A stretch of DNA of 64,000 nucleotides, from NCBI GenBank assembly GCA_027886175.1, contig JAJNNQ010000129.1:186001-250000 (forward strand), written 5' to 3'. Positions 23,129 through 33,257 of the stretch are shown piece after piece (position 1 is the stretch's first letter; every line of letters starts with the position of its first letter). This DNA comes from Phylloscopus collybita (lineage: Eukaryota > Chordata > Aves > Passeriformes > Phylloscopidae). Position numbers and translations under genes: made by a program. The notes under the pieces are model-generated. The model was not told where the DNA came from. It did no database searches and saw only the letters and a list, made by a program, of their open reading frames with translations.

Positions 23129-25231
23129 TCAGTTCTCACTTAGGATTAGGTTTTCCTGTGGTACACAACTGGTTTTCCCATCTTTCTGCATCACCCACCA
23201 AGTGTTACCAGGTCCTTGAGCAAAAACAATCCCACGGGTGGGTTCACCTTTGCCCAAGGTGGGGTTTACCCAAACAGTCTTTCCTAAGATACCTCTCATA
23301 TGTACTACAGGGACTTTGTCTCCATCCACTGTGTGCAAAGGGGTAGACTGGGCAGGACCAGCTCGATTAATAGACCCTCGGGTGTTGACCATCCAGGTGG
23401 CCTTTGCTAAGTTCACTTCCCAATTTCTGAAGGTCCCCCCGCCAAGTGCTTTCAGGGTGGTCTTAAGCAGTCCATTGCACCGTTCAACTTTCCCGGCAGC
23501 TGGTGCATGATAAGGGATGTGATATATCCATTCAATGCCGTGTTCCTTAGCCCAGGTGTTTATGAGGCTGTTCTTGAAATGAGTCCCGTTGTCCGACTCA
23601 ATTCTCTCAGGGGTGCCATGTCTCCACAGGACTTGTTTTTCCAGGCCCAGGATGGTGTTCCGGGCGGTGGCATGAGGCACAGGATAGGTCTCCAGCCACC
23701 CAGTGGTGGCTTCCACCATGGTCAGCACGTAGCGCTTGCCTTGGCGGGTTTGGGGCAGTGTGATGTAATCAATCTGCCAGGCCTCCCCATACTTGTACTT
23801 GGACCACCGTCCACCGTACCAGAGGGGCTTCACCCGCTTGGCCTGCTTGATGGCAGCACACGTCTCACAGTCGTGGATAACCTGTGAAATACTGTTCATG
23901 GTTAGATCCACCCCTCGGTCTCGTGCCCACTTATAGGTGGCATCTCTGCCCTGATGACCTGAAGCATCATGGGCCCACCGAGCTAGGAACAACTCTCCCT
24001 TGTGTTGCCAATCCAAGTCTACCTTGGATACCTTTATCCTCGCAGCTTGATCTACTTGCTCGTTGTTCCGGTGCTCCTCATTAGCCCGACTCTTGGGGAC
24101 ATGGGCATCCACATGACGGACTTTCACAGGTAGTTTCCCTACCCTGATGGCAATGTCCTTCCACTCATCAGCAGCCCAGATTGGATTTCCCCTACGCTGC
24201 CAGTTGGCTTTTTTCCACCTTTCCAGCCAGCCCCACAGAGCATTAGCCACCATCCACGAATCAGTGTAGAGGTAGAGCTTCGGCCACTTCTCTCTTTCAG
24301 CAATGTCCAGGGCCAATTGAACAGCTTTGAGTTCAGCAAGCTGGCTTGACCCACCTTCTCCTTCAGTGGCGTGTGCAACTTGTCTTGTGGGGCTCCATAC
24401 GGCTGCTTTCCACTTCCGGTTCATCCCTACGATGCGACAGGAACCATCAGTGAAAAGAGCGTAGCGTGTTTCTTCTGCTGGCAGTTGGTTGTATGGTGGA
24501 GCTTCTTCAGCCCGGGTTACTTGTTCTTCTTCGTCAGTGAGACTGAAGTTCTCAGCTTCTGGCCAGTTGGTGATTACTTCCAAAATCCCAGGGCGATTTG
24601 GGTTACCAATACGGGCGCGCTGAGTGATGAGGGCGATCCATTTGCTCCATGTAGCATCGGTGGCATGGTGGGTGGAGGGAACCTTTCCTTTAAACATCCA
24701 CCCCAGCACCGGTAGTCGGGGTGCCAGGAGGAGTTGTGCTTCAGTGCCAAACACCTCTGAGGCAGCTTGAACTCCTTCGTAGGCGGCCAAGATCTCCTTC
24801 TCTGTGGGAGTGTAGTTGGCTTCAGACCCTCTGTAGCTTCGGCTCCAGAATCCCAGTGGCCGGCCTCGAGTCTCACCTGGCACCTTCTGCCACAGGCTCC
24901 AGGACAGACCATGGCTCCTGGCTGCAGAGTAGAGCACGTTCTTTACCTCTGGTCCCGTCCTGACTGGGCCAAGGGCTACCGCATGAGCGATCTCCTGCTT
25001 GATCTGGGCAAAGGCGTGTTGCTGTTCAGGGCCCCAGTGGAAATCGTTCTTCTTGCGGGTAACCAGGTAGAGAGGGCTCACAATCTGACTGTACTCAGGG
25101 ATGTGCATCCTCCAAAAGCCAATGGCCCCTAGGAAAGCTTGTGTTTCCTTCTTGTTGGTTGGTGGGGACATGGCAGTGATCTTATTGATGACCTCAGTGG
25201 GAATCTGACGCCGTCCATCTTGCCACTTCAC
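23129..25231 (-). pseudogene. pol: ERVL-like pol, 3' part: RT connection, RNase H, integrase
   Basis: A 700-codon open frame continuing pol after a frameshift. It opens inside RT (FLGAIGFWRMHIPEYS, residues 34-49). RNase H has all four acidic residues: D262 (FTDGS), E300 (SSQLAELKAV), D324 (LYTDSW) and D394 (EQVDQAA). Integrase has zinc ligands H421, H426, C455, C458 and catalytic D488 (WQIDY), D547 (ESDNGTHF), E583 (GKVERCNG), with exact D-35-E spacing. The C-terminal domain follows to TGA at 23,129-23,131, only 78 bp from the LTR, leaving no room for env. The first codon shown (GTG at 25,231) is not a real start. Residues 1-10 overlap the end of the upstream pol frame at the break. All catalytic residues are intact, consistent with a young insertion. 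Confidence 0.95.
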
Positions 25232-26316
25232 TCCCCTCCCAGGAACTGGATCTCTTGGGCGGGTCCCTTGACTTTGCTCTTCTTGATGGCAAAACCGGCT
25301 TCCAGGAGAATTTGGATGATCTTCTCTCCTTTCTCAAAGACTTCCATTGCCGTGTTCCCCCACACAATGATGTCATCTATGTACTGTAGATGGTCCGGAG
25401 CCTCACCCTTTTCCAGTGCATCCTGGATCAGTCCATGGCAGATGGTGGGACTGTGCTTCCACCCCTGGGGCAGCCGATTCCAGGTGTACTGCACACCCCT
25501 CCAGGTGAAAGCAAACTGGGGTCTGCACTCTGCTGCCACAGGAATGGAGAAGAAGGCATTGGCAATGTCAATGGTCGCGTACCACTTTGCTGCCTTGGAC
25601 TCCAGCTCGTACTGCAACTCCAACATGTCTGGCACAGCAGCGCTCAGTGGTGGCGTGACCTCATTCAGACCACGATAATCTACAGTCAGTCTCCATTCCC
25701 CACTGGGCTTACGCACAGGCCAGATGGGGCTGTTAAAAGGTGAATGAGCCTTACTGACCACCCCTTGGCTCTCCAGTTTACGAATCATCTCATGGATCGG
25801 GGTCACAGAGTCTCTGTCAGTGCGGTATTGCCGACGGTGCACTGTTGCTGTGGCAATTGGTACCTGTTGTTCTTCAACTCTTAGCAGTCCCACAGCAGAA
25901 GGGTCATCTGAGAGACCAGGCAAGGTATTCAGTTGTTTGATCTCTTCCGTCTCTACAGCAGCTACTCCAAAAGCCCAACGATATCCTTTTGGGTCTTTGA
26001 AATATCCATTTCTGAGATAGTCTATGCCGAGGATGCACGGGGCCTCTGGGCCAGTCACAATGGGGTGTTTCTGCCACCCATTCCCAGTTAAACTCACTTC
26101 GGCTTCCACTACAGTCAGCTGCTGGGACCCTCCTGTCACCCCAGAAATAGAAATGGGTTCTGTTCCTACATACCCTGATGGCATCAGGGTACATTGGGCA
26201 CCAGTGTCAACCAAAGCCGTGTATTTTTGTGGGTCAGATGTGCCAGGCCATCGGATCCACACAGTCCAATAGATCCGATTATCCCTTTCCTCTACCTGGC
26301 TAGAGGCAGGGCCCCT
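25228..26316 (-). pseudogene. pol: ERVL-like pol, 5' part: protease and RT fingers/palm
   Basis: Continues gag in the same frame after the UAG at 26,317-26,319. Aspartic protease motif LVDTGAQ begins about 17 residues after the first in-frame GTG at 26,262, with LGIDYL further on as the conserved downstream segment. RT follows: VVSKAHSPFNSPIWPVRKPS, VDYRGLNEV, the catalytic ATIDIANAFFSI, LPQGWKHSPTICHGLIQ and the YIDD box at about residues 294-297 of the 344 counted from 26,262. These motifs are of the ERVL/class III type. The frame ends at TGA 25,228-25,230, just after IQFLG, and pol resumes two frames over. A G-rich stretch GGGAGGGGAG sits at the break, so slippage there is the likely cause. 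RT is thus cut near the palm-thumb border. Confidence 0.94.
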
Positions 26317-26321
26317 CTAGC
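26299..26321 (-). promoter_or_regulatory. Hairpin enclosing the gag UAG: possible readthrough signal
   Basis: Perfect inverted repeat with 8 bp arms (GCTAGAGG at 26,299-26,306 and CCTCTAGC at 26,314-26,321) and a 7-base loop. The gag stop TAG (26,317-26,319, minus strand) lies within the 5' arm. Gag and pol are in the same frame on either side, as in retroviruses that reach pol by stop-codon suppression. Known readthrough elements usually lie some bases downstream of the stop, so this geometry is unusual. The hairpin is seen; the function is inferred. Confidence 0.5.
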
Positions 26322-28077
26322 ACTGGTTATCCCCTCCCTGAGCATACATACTAGAGGTTCCTTCAAGGGGATTCAACACAGCATTGGCAGCTTGGTTATA
26401 GGAGGCTGAGGCTACTTTCATTTTCGTAGATCCCCCTTGGTGATTGTTCCTCTCCTTGAGCTCACGCACCCGTGCTGCCAGGACAGAAGTGGGTTTCCCA
26501 TCCCACATTCCCATGTCTTCCCCATGGTCACGCAGATAAAACCACAGGTCAGCTCTTGGGGTGTACCCTCTCTCTCGAGCTGGGGGTCGTTGGGCTCTAA
26601 CTCTGGGGCCTGTGACTCGCACTGGTGCCACATTGGAACTGTTTGTCCTCATCTCCTCCCTCACCCCCCTTATCTCTTCTTTGAGTTCTTTAACCACGGC
26701 AGAGATATGAGCCTGCATCGGGCCATTGATCATACTTTCATAGTTCCTAAGCTTATTGGCAACAGACCCCACTGTCTCTCGATTGTCCTCAGCATTAATT
26801 GTTGCAATAAAGGTGGTGTACTGAGATGGCCCTAGATTTGCCAGATTCCACAACATCTGCCCTGTGCATTTAACCTTGTCAGGGTCATTATCATGCTGTC
26901 CACTCCTCCCAAAAAGTACCTCCAGCACCGCCACTTCCCTCAGCTGTTGGATCCCTTCCTCCAGAGTTTTCCAGCGCATTCTATGGTGGTGCTCCTGCAT
27001 TCTTTCTTTGTGGATAAATCTCTCTCTCACACTCATTAAAAGCCGCTCCCAAAGGGAAAGGGGTCCTGGCTCTCTTACAAATACCTGATTTATACCTGAG
27101 TCCTGGGTCAAGGGTCCCAAATTCCTTGCCTCACCACTGTCCAATTGCACACCAGTACCCATGAGGTCCCAAACCCGAAGTAGCCAGGCTGTGTAAGCCT
27201 CACGCCCCCGCCGTACGATATCTTTTTGCAGGTTACGGAGACTTTCGTACGACAGGGACTCGGTGATGATCTGAACATGTGATTCCCCTGCAGGTTGTGA
27301 GGGCCCTCCTTTCTTATTGTCTGGGTTTGCTGTTTTCACCTTAGATTTCTTTGTTTCCACAGGGGCAACTGCCGCTGGCTGTGACTGCCCCTGTGGTTCA
27401 GCTGGGACCTGAGCAGTTGTAATCTCTGTGGGTTTCATTGCTGCACCATCAGGCTCTCTTTTGTCAGGGCAGGGGAAGGATTTCCCACTAGCTGGGGAGA
27501 TGTACTCCCTCAGCATCTGGCTCATCTTTTCTTGCATCTCCTTAATCAGAGCCCCCACCCAAACCGGGTGGTTTATCTCTGAGGCAGGCTGTGGGGCAGG
27601 AGCGGACTCTTGGGCTGCATTCTTATTCTCTGGGGTACTTATTAAGGTGCTTACCCAGGCCAATTTCCCCTTATCTCTGAATGCCAAACAGAACAGGCAT
27701 ACCAGCAACACCAGCCACTGTATGATATCATTAGCACTCAGAGATTTCAACCCTTCAAAAACTGGTGGGGTGGACCCAAAAAACTGTGTGAAGGGCTGGG
27801 AGAAAATTTCCCCCGGTGCCATTTCCTTACAATAGGTACCATTGTTAAAGTAACCCCAGAAGCACAGAGTTAGCCTATGATAGCTATGAATCCATGTGCT
27901 TGCTTTCCAGAGGAAGTTAAAAATCCATGAATTTCTCACCTTATTAATCCACAAAACAAACTGAATGCCCGCCACAGTAGCCTTAGTCATAGGACCCATA
28001 TTAACATAAGGAGTAGCAAATGGCAGAAATACAGCCACCACCACGTGCCACCCAAACCAGGGAAAGCTAGACCACAT
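26317..28077 (-). CDS. gag: ERVL-like gag polyprotein
   Basis: An open frame of 586 codons from ATG 28,077 (20th codon of a longer frame whose first alternative start is TTG at 28,134) to TAG 26,317. Gag would form the core particle. The N-terminus is strikingly hydrophobic, with segments HVVVAVFLPFATPYV and DIIQWLVLLVCLFCLAF that could be membrane-associated. A proline/glutamine/lysine-rich linker follows, then a capsid-like region (REAYTAWLLRVWDLMGTG), a likely coiled coil (VVKELKEEIRGVREEM) and the WFYLRDHGED...KPTSVLAARV segment typical of ERVL gag. I see no CCHC zinc knuckle. The frame is uninterrupted, in keeping with youth. The leader between primer site and ATG is only about 66 nt, so initiation at an upstream non-ATG codon cannot be excluded. 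Confidence 0.88.
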   Translation of the reverse strand: MWSSFPWFGWHVVVAVFLPFATPYVNMGPMTKATVAGIQFVLWINKVRNSWIFNFLWKASTWIHSYHRLTLCFWGYFNNGTYCKEMAPGEIFSQPFTQFFGSTPPVFEGLKSLSANDIIQWLVLLVCLFCLAFRDKGKLAWVSTLISTPENKNAAQESAPAPQPASEINHPVWVGALIKEMQEKMSQMLREYISPASGKSFPCPDKREPDGAAMKPTEITTAQVPAEPQGQSQPAAVAPVETKKSKVKTANPDNKKGGPSQPAGESHVQIITESLSYESLRNLQKDIVRRGREAYTAWLLRVWDLMGTGVQLDSGEARNLGPLTQDSGINQVFVREPGPLSLWERLLMSVRERFIHKERMQEHHHRMRWKTLEEGIQQLREVAVLEVLFGRSGQHDNDPDKVKCTGQMLWNLANLGPSQYTTFIATINAEDNRETVGSVANKLRNYESMINGPMQAHISAVVKELKEEIRGVREEMRTNSSNVAPVRVTGPRVRAQRPPARERGYTPRADLWFYLRDHGEDMGMWDGKPTSVLAARVRELKERNNHQGGSTKMKVASASYNQAANAVLNPLEGTSSMYAQGGDNQC

Positions 28078-28143
28078 TATTCTGGCCAGTGGGCTTTTAT
28101 CTAATACCCAAGAACTGTTATTCCTCTCTCTCAATGCCCTCGT

Positions 28144-28162
28144 GCCCCACCCTTGGGCGCCA
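28144..28162 (-). promoter_or_regulatory. Primer binding site, tRNA-Lys-like
   Basis: Minus strand TGGCGCCCAAGGGTGGGGC lies five bases inside the 5' LTR. It matches the tRNA-Lys(1,2)-type primer site from recalled consensus except for about one inserted and one changed base in the middle (AAGGGTG). The intact TGGCGCCC end is the part that pairs with the tRNA 3' terminus. Confidence 0.75.
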
Positions 28163-28632
28163 AAATCTGTCTTGGTTTGGAAAGACAGGTATCTGCCAGG
28201 GAAACTGAGGTTCCCCTAGGATGGAGAATACCAACCCCTCGCACCCCGACGAATTATAATTTTGCAATCAAGGGCTCTCAGGCGAAAATGTTGGGAATAG
28301 GAATAACAGTTCTTTACTAGGAGGTTTAACAATACAAATATGATAGGAAACAAAACCACCCAACCAAACAAACAAATAAACAAATAAACAATAATTTTAG
28401 AAGAAAACCCTGACAAAGTCAGAGTTTCAATCTGACCCTGTGATTCAGGATGTTGATAACAGTCCAAACGTAAACAGTCCAAACACTTCTGGAGTGGCAG
28501 ACGTGATCCTGTTGGAGCAGAGATGATTCTGCGAAGAAACCGGTTCAGGGACGGGGAGGAGGGAGACAGGATGGCCAGCACAGGAGACAAAGAAGCTCTT
28601 CCCACACCGCCACGAAGGAAGCGCCGCGGACC

Positions 28633-28764
28633 CCACTCCTGCAGCAGGGCCGAACCACTCCTGCAGCAGGGCCGAACCACTCCTGCAGCCGGGCCGAACC
28701 ACTCCTGCAGCAGGGCCGAACCACTCCTGCAGCAGGGCCGAACCACTCCTGCAGCAGGGCCGAA
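28633..28764. repeat. 22 bp minisatellite in the 5' LTR, 6 copies
   Basis: Six units of the same 22 bp GC-rich repeat. Only unit 3 carries the C variant. Units match the first three and last three of the eight-unit array if units 4-7 there came from a two-unit expansion. Confidence 0.96.
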
Positions 28765-28830
28765 CCGCCAACCCCCGGCCACCCCCCCCTCCCCCCCACC
28801 CCCCACCGCCAGGGCATGAGATGTATAGAA

Positions 28831-28868
28831 ATGCAAATGCACCGCACAGGCTGGGGAAGGTAACAATG
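28831..28868 (-). promoter_or_regulatory. Possible octamer and Sox-like sites in U3, 5' LTR
   Basis: ATGCAAAT at 28,831-28,838 and AACAATG at 28,862-28,868 (plus strand), identical to the pair in the 3' LTR. In this promoter-bearing copy they lie about 80-110 bp from the 5' end of U3. Motif evidence only. Confidence 0.35.
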
Positions 28869-28945
28869 GCCTATCAAGGTGGGTCATCAGGCCTCAAAAC
28901 AGATGTAAATAGAATATACAAAACCCGGCTCCACAACCCAGAACA

Positions 28946-31900
28946 GTTTCCCATGGAAAAGGGCCACCCTTGGTGTTTAATGCTGTCTCCTTGCCACTGG
29001 GCTTATGACTACTGAAATTACATACAAATGAGGATATCTCCCAGATGCAATATGCCACCAGTTGGAAGTTTGTCTACTCTTGTAGTGCCAGAGGCCTCCT
29101 AGGAAATGACATCAGGAACGTGGGGTGGAGACTTTGTTTTCCCATGGAAAAGGGCCGCCGTTCGTATCTAATGCTGTCTGCTTGGCATTGTGGTTATGAG
29201 TGCTGAAGTTCCATACAAATGAGGATATCGCCCAGGTGCAATCTACCACCAGGTGGAAGTTTGTCTGCTGTCGTAGTGCCAAAGGCCTCCTAAAAAATGA
29301 CATCAGGAATGTGGGGTGGAGAGTTTTGTTTCCCATGGAATAGGGCCACCTTTTGTGTCTAATGCTATCTGCCTGCCACTGGGCTTATGCCTAGTAAAAT
29401 TCCATGCAAATGAGGATATCTCCCAGATGGAATCTAGCACCAGTTGAAAGTTTGTCTGCCCTTGTAGTGCCAACGGCCTCCTACAAACTGACATCAGGAA
29501 TCTGGAGAGGACGCTTTGGTTTCCCATGGGAAGGGGCCACCCTTGGTGTTTAATGCTGTCTCCTTGCCACTGGGCTTATGACTACTGAAATTACATACAA
29601 ATGAGGATATCTCCCAGATGCAATACGCCACCAGGCGGAAGTTTGTCTGCTCTTGCAGTGCCAAAGGCCTCCTTCAAACTGATATCCGGAACCTGGCACG
29701 GAGACTTTGGTTTCCTATGGAAAAGGCCCACCGTTCGTGTTTAATGCAGTCTGTCTGCCACTGGGCTTCTGAGTACTAAAATTCCACTAAAATTCCATAA
29801 AAATGAGGACATCTCCGAGGTGCAATCTACCGCCAGATGGAAGTTTGTCTGCCCTTGTAGTGCTAAAGGCCTCCTAAAAATTGACATCAGGAACATACTA
29901 TGGATAATTTGTTTTTCCCATGGAAAAAGGCCACCGTTCGTGTCAAATGCTGTCTGCCTGCCAGTGGGCATATGACTTCTAAAATTCCATAGAAATGAGG
30001 ATATCTCCCAAATGCAATTTTCCACCAGATGGAAGTTTGTCTACCCTTTTAATGCCAAAGGCCTTTTAAAAACTGACATCAGGATCTTGGGTAAGAGACT
30101 TTGGTTTCCCATGGAAATGGGCCACCGTTTGTGTCTAATGCTGTCTGCCTGGCACTGGGCGTATGCCTAGTAAAATTCCATACAAATGAGGATATCTCCC
30201 CGATGCAATACACCACCAGAGGGAAATTTGTCTTCCCAGGTGCAATCTAACACCAGATATAAGTTTCTCTGCCCTTGTGGTTCCAATGGCCTCCTACAAA
30301 CCTACTTCAGGAACCTGGGGTGGAGACTTTGGTTTCCCATGGAAAAGGACCACCGTTCCTGTCTAATATTGTCTGCCTGGCACTGTGGTTATGACTGCAA
30401 AGTTCCATACAAATGAGGATATCTCCCAGGTGCAATCTACCACAAGGTGGAAGTTTGTCTGCCCTTGTAGTGCCAAAGGCCTCCTTCAAACTGACATCAG
30501 CAACATAGGATGGATAATTTGCTTTTCCATGGAAAAGGGCCACTGTTCGAGTCTAATGCTGTCTGCCTGCCACTGGGCATATGCCTACTAAAATTCCTTA
30601 CAAATGAAGATATCTCCCAAATGCAATTTCCCACCAGATTGAAGTTTGTCTACCCTTTTAATTACAAAGGCCTCCTAAAAACTTACATCGGGAACGTGGG
30701 ATGGAGACTTTGGTTTCCCAAGGAAATGGGCCTCCGTTCGTGTCTAATGCTGTCGGCCAGCTATTGGGTTTATGACTACTAAAATTCCACCAAAATTCTA
30801 TACACATGAGGATATCTCCCAGGTGCAGTCTACCACCAGATGGAAATTTGTCTACCCTTTTTATGCCAAAGGCCTCCTAAAAACTGACATTAGGAACCTA
30901 GGTTGGAGACTTTGGTTTCCTATGGAAATGGGCCACTATTCCTGTCTAATTCTGTCTGCCTGCCGCTGGGATTCTGCCTGCTAAAATTCCATTTAATTCC
31001 ATACATATGAGAATATCTCCCAGTTGCAATCTAACACCAGATTAAAGTTTCTCTGCCCTTGTGTTTCCAAAGCCCTCCTACAAACTGCCATCAGGAACCT
31101 GGGGTGGAGACTTTGGTTTCCCATGAAAAAGGACCACTGTTCCTGTCTAATGCTGTCTGCCTGGCACTGTGGTTATGACTGCTGAAGTTCCATACAAATG
31201 AGGGTATCTCCCAGATGGAATCTACCAGCAGTTGGAAGTTTGTCTACTCTTGTAGTGCCAGAGGCCTCCTAGGAAATGACATCAGGATCGTGGGGTGGAG
31301 ACTTTGGTTTCCCAAGGAAATGGGCCACCGTTCGTGTCTAAAGCTGTCTGCCTGCCACTGGGGATCTTCGTAATAAAATTCCAATAAAATTCCAGAGAAA
31401 TGAGGGTATCTCCCAGGTGCAATCTACCACCAGATGGAAGTTTTTCTGCCCTTGTAGTTCCAAACGCCTTCTACAAATTGACATCAGGAACGTGAGGTGG
31501 AGACTTTGGTTTCCATGGAAAAGGGGCACCGTTTGTGTCTAATGCTCTGTCCCTGCCACTGGGCTTATGCCTAGTAAAATTCCATACAAATGAGGATATC
31601 TCCCAGATGGAATTTTCCATCAGATGGAAGTTTGTCTGCCCTTGTAGTGGCAAAGGCCTCCTAAAACCTGACATCAGGAAACACGGGTGAAGATTTTTGT
31701 TTCCCATGGAAAAGGGCCACCCTTTTTGTCTAATGCTATGTGCCTGCCACTGGGCGTATGCCTAGTAAAATTCCATAAAAATGAGGATATCTCCCAGATG
31801 GAGTCTACCACCAGTTGAAAGTTTGTCTGCCCTTATAGTGCCAAAGTCCTCGTAAAAACTGACATGAGGAACGTGGGGTGGAGACTTTGGTTTCCCCTGG

Positions 31901-33257
31901 AAAAGGGCCACTATTCATGTCTAATTCTGTGTGCCTGCAGCTGGGATTCTGCGTACTAAAATTCCTCTAAAATTCTATACAAATGGGAATATTTCGCAGG
32001 TGCAATCCTCCCCCAGTTTGAAGTTTCTCTGCCATTGTAGTGCCAAAGGGCTCCTATAAACTGATATATGAAACATAGGATGGATAATTTGGTTTCCCAT
32101 GGAAAAGGGCCACTGTTCATGCCAAATGCTGTGTGCCTGCCACTGGGCGTATGCCTGCTAAAATTCCATACAAATGAGGATATCTCGCAGATGCAATTTA
32201 CCACCAGATGGAAGTTTGCCTGCCCTTGTAGTGGCAAAAACCTCCTAAAAACTGACATCAGGAACCGGGAGTGGCGACTTTGGTTTCCCATGAAAATGGG
32301 CCACCGTTCGTGTGTAATGCTGTCTGCTTGCCACTGGGCTTCTTCCTATTAAAATTCCACTAAAATTCCATAGAAATGAGGATATCTCCTAGGTGCAATC
32401 CACAACCAGATGGAAGATTCTCTGCCCTTGTAGTACCAAAGCCCTCCTAAAAAACTGACATCAGGAATCAGGGGTGGAGACTTTGTTTTCCCATGGAAAA
32501 GGGCCAGCGTTCATGTCTAATGCTGTCTGCCTGCCACTGGGCTTCTGCCTGCTGAAATTCCAAAGATATTTGGAAATCTCTCCGATGCAATCAACCAGCT
32601 GATGGAAGTTTGTCTGCCCCTGTAGTGCCAAAGGCCTCCTACAAATTGACATCAGGAGCCTGGAGTGGAGAATTCGGTTTCCCATGGAAAAGGGCCACCG
32701 TTCGTGTCTAATGCTGTCTGCCGGCCACTGGGCTTATGGCTACAGAAATTACATACAAATGAGGATATCTCCCAGATGCAATATGCCACCAGTTGGAAGT
32801 TTGTCTGCTCTTGTAGTTCCAAAGGCCTCCTAGAAACGGACATCATGAACGTGGGGTGGAGACTTTGGTTTCCCATGGAAATGGGCCACCGTTGGTGTTT
32901 AATGCTGTCTACTTGCCACTGGGCTTCTGCCTACTTTAATTCCACTATAATTCCATACAAATGAGGATATCTCCAAGATGCAATATGCCACCAGTCGGAA
33001 GTTTGTCTGTTCTTGTAGTGCAAAAGGCCTCCTAAAAGCTGACATCAGGAACCTGGCCTGGAGACTTTGGTTTCCCCTGGAAAAGGCCGCTATTCATGTC
33101 TAATTCTGTGTGCCTGCCGGTGGGATTCGGCGGACTGAAATTCCTCTAAAATTCTATAAAATTGAGAATATCTCGCAGGTGCAATCTACTCCCGGTTTGA
33201 AGTTTCTCTGCCCTTGTAGTGCCAAAGGGCTCCTATAAACTCTCTTCTTAAACGTAG
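28946..33257. repeat. Satellite array, middle block
   Basis: Same monomer family, resuming inside the monomer split by the ERVL provirus (GTTTCCCATGGAAAAGGGCC). Monomers here are heterogeneous, with no long HOR. The end contains the first copy and part of the second copy of a local 1.18 kb duplication. Confidence 0.96.
31881..33060. repeat. Local 6-monomer duplication, copy 1
   Basis: About 1,179 bp that recurs from 33,061. Shared unusual variants include CAATCCTCCCCCAGTTTGAAG / CAATCTACTCCCGGTTTGAAG, GGGCTCCTATAAACT and CCTGCCCTTGTAGTGGCAAA. Homologous positions are 1,179 bp apart before the solo LTR and 1,553 bp apart after it. The difference, 374, equals the LTR (368) plus its 6 bp target duplication. 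A related block lies near 62,030-62,290. Confidence 0.85.

Larger units (their letters stand above)
22229..28945 (-). mobile_element. Full-length ERVL-like (class III) provirus
   Basis: A 6,717 bp provirus flanked by a 5 bp duplication GTTTC (22,224-22,228 and 28,946-28,950) that cleanly splits a satellite monomer. Order on the minus strand: 5' LTR, tRNA-Lys-like primer site, gag, in-frame UAG, protease-RT-RNase H-integrase, short polypurine tract, 3' LTR. There is no env, as is usual for ERVL. Apart from two whole 22 bp repeat units, the LTRs differ at only two positions seen (22,690 c/28,629 g; 23,007 a/28,902 g), about 0.26 percent, so insertion is recent. One frameshift in RT is the only coding lesion found. 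Confidence 0.95.
28168..28945 (-). mobile_element. 5' LTR of the ERVL-like provirus (778 bp)
   Basis: Matches the 3' LTR over its whole length apart from two substitutions and two fewer 22 bp units. As the upstream LTR it would hold the promoter driving gag-pol leftwards on the minus strand. It ends exactly at the GTTTC target duplication, where satellite resumes. Confidence 0.95.

Noticed and set aside
23158..27835. Plus-strand frames antisense to the ERVL gag and pol (for example 25,139-25,678, 26,437-26,835 and 27,428-27,835)
   Set aside because: Shadows of strong minus-strand retroviral coding frames; no own motifs.
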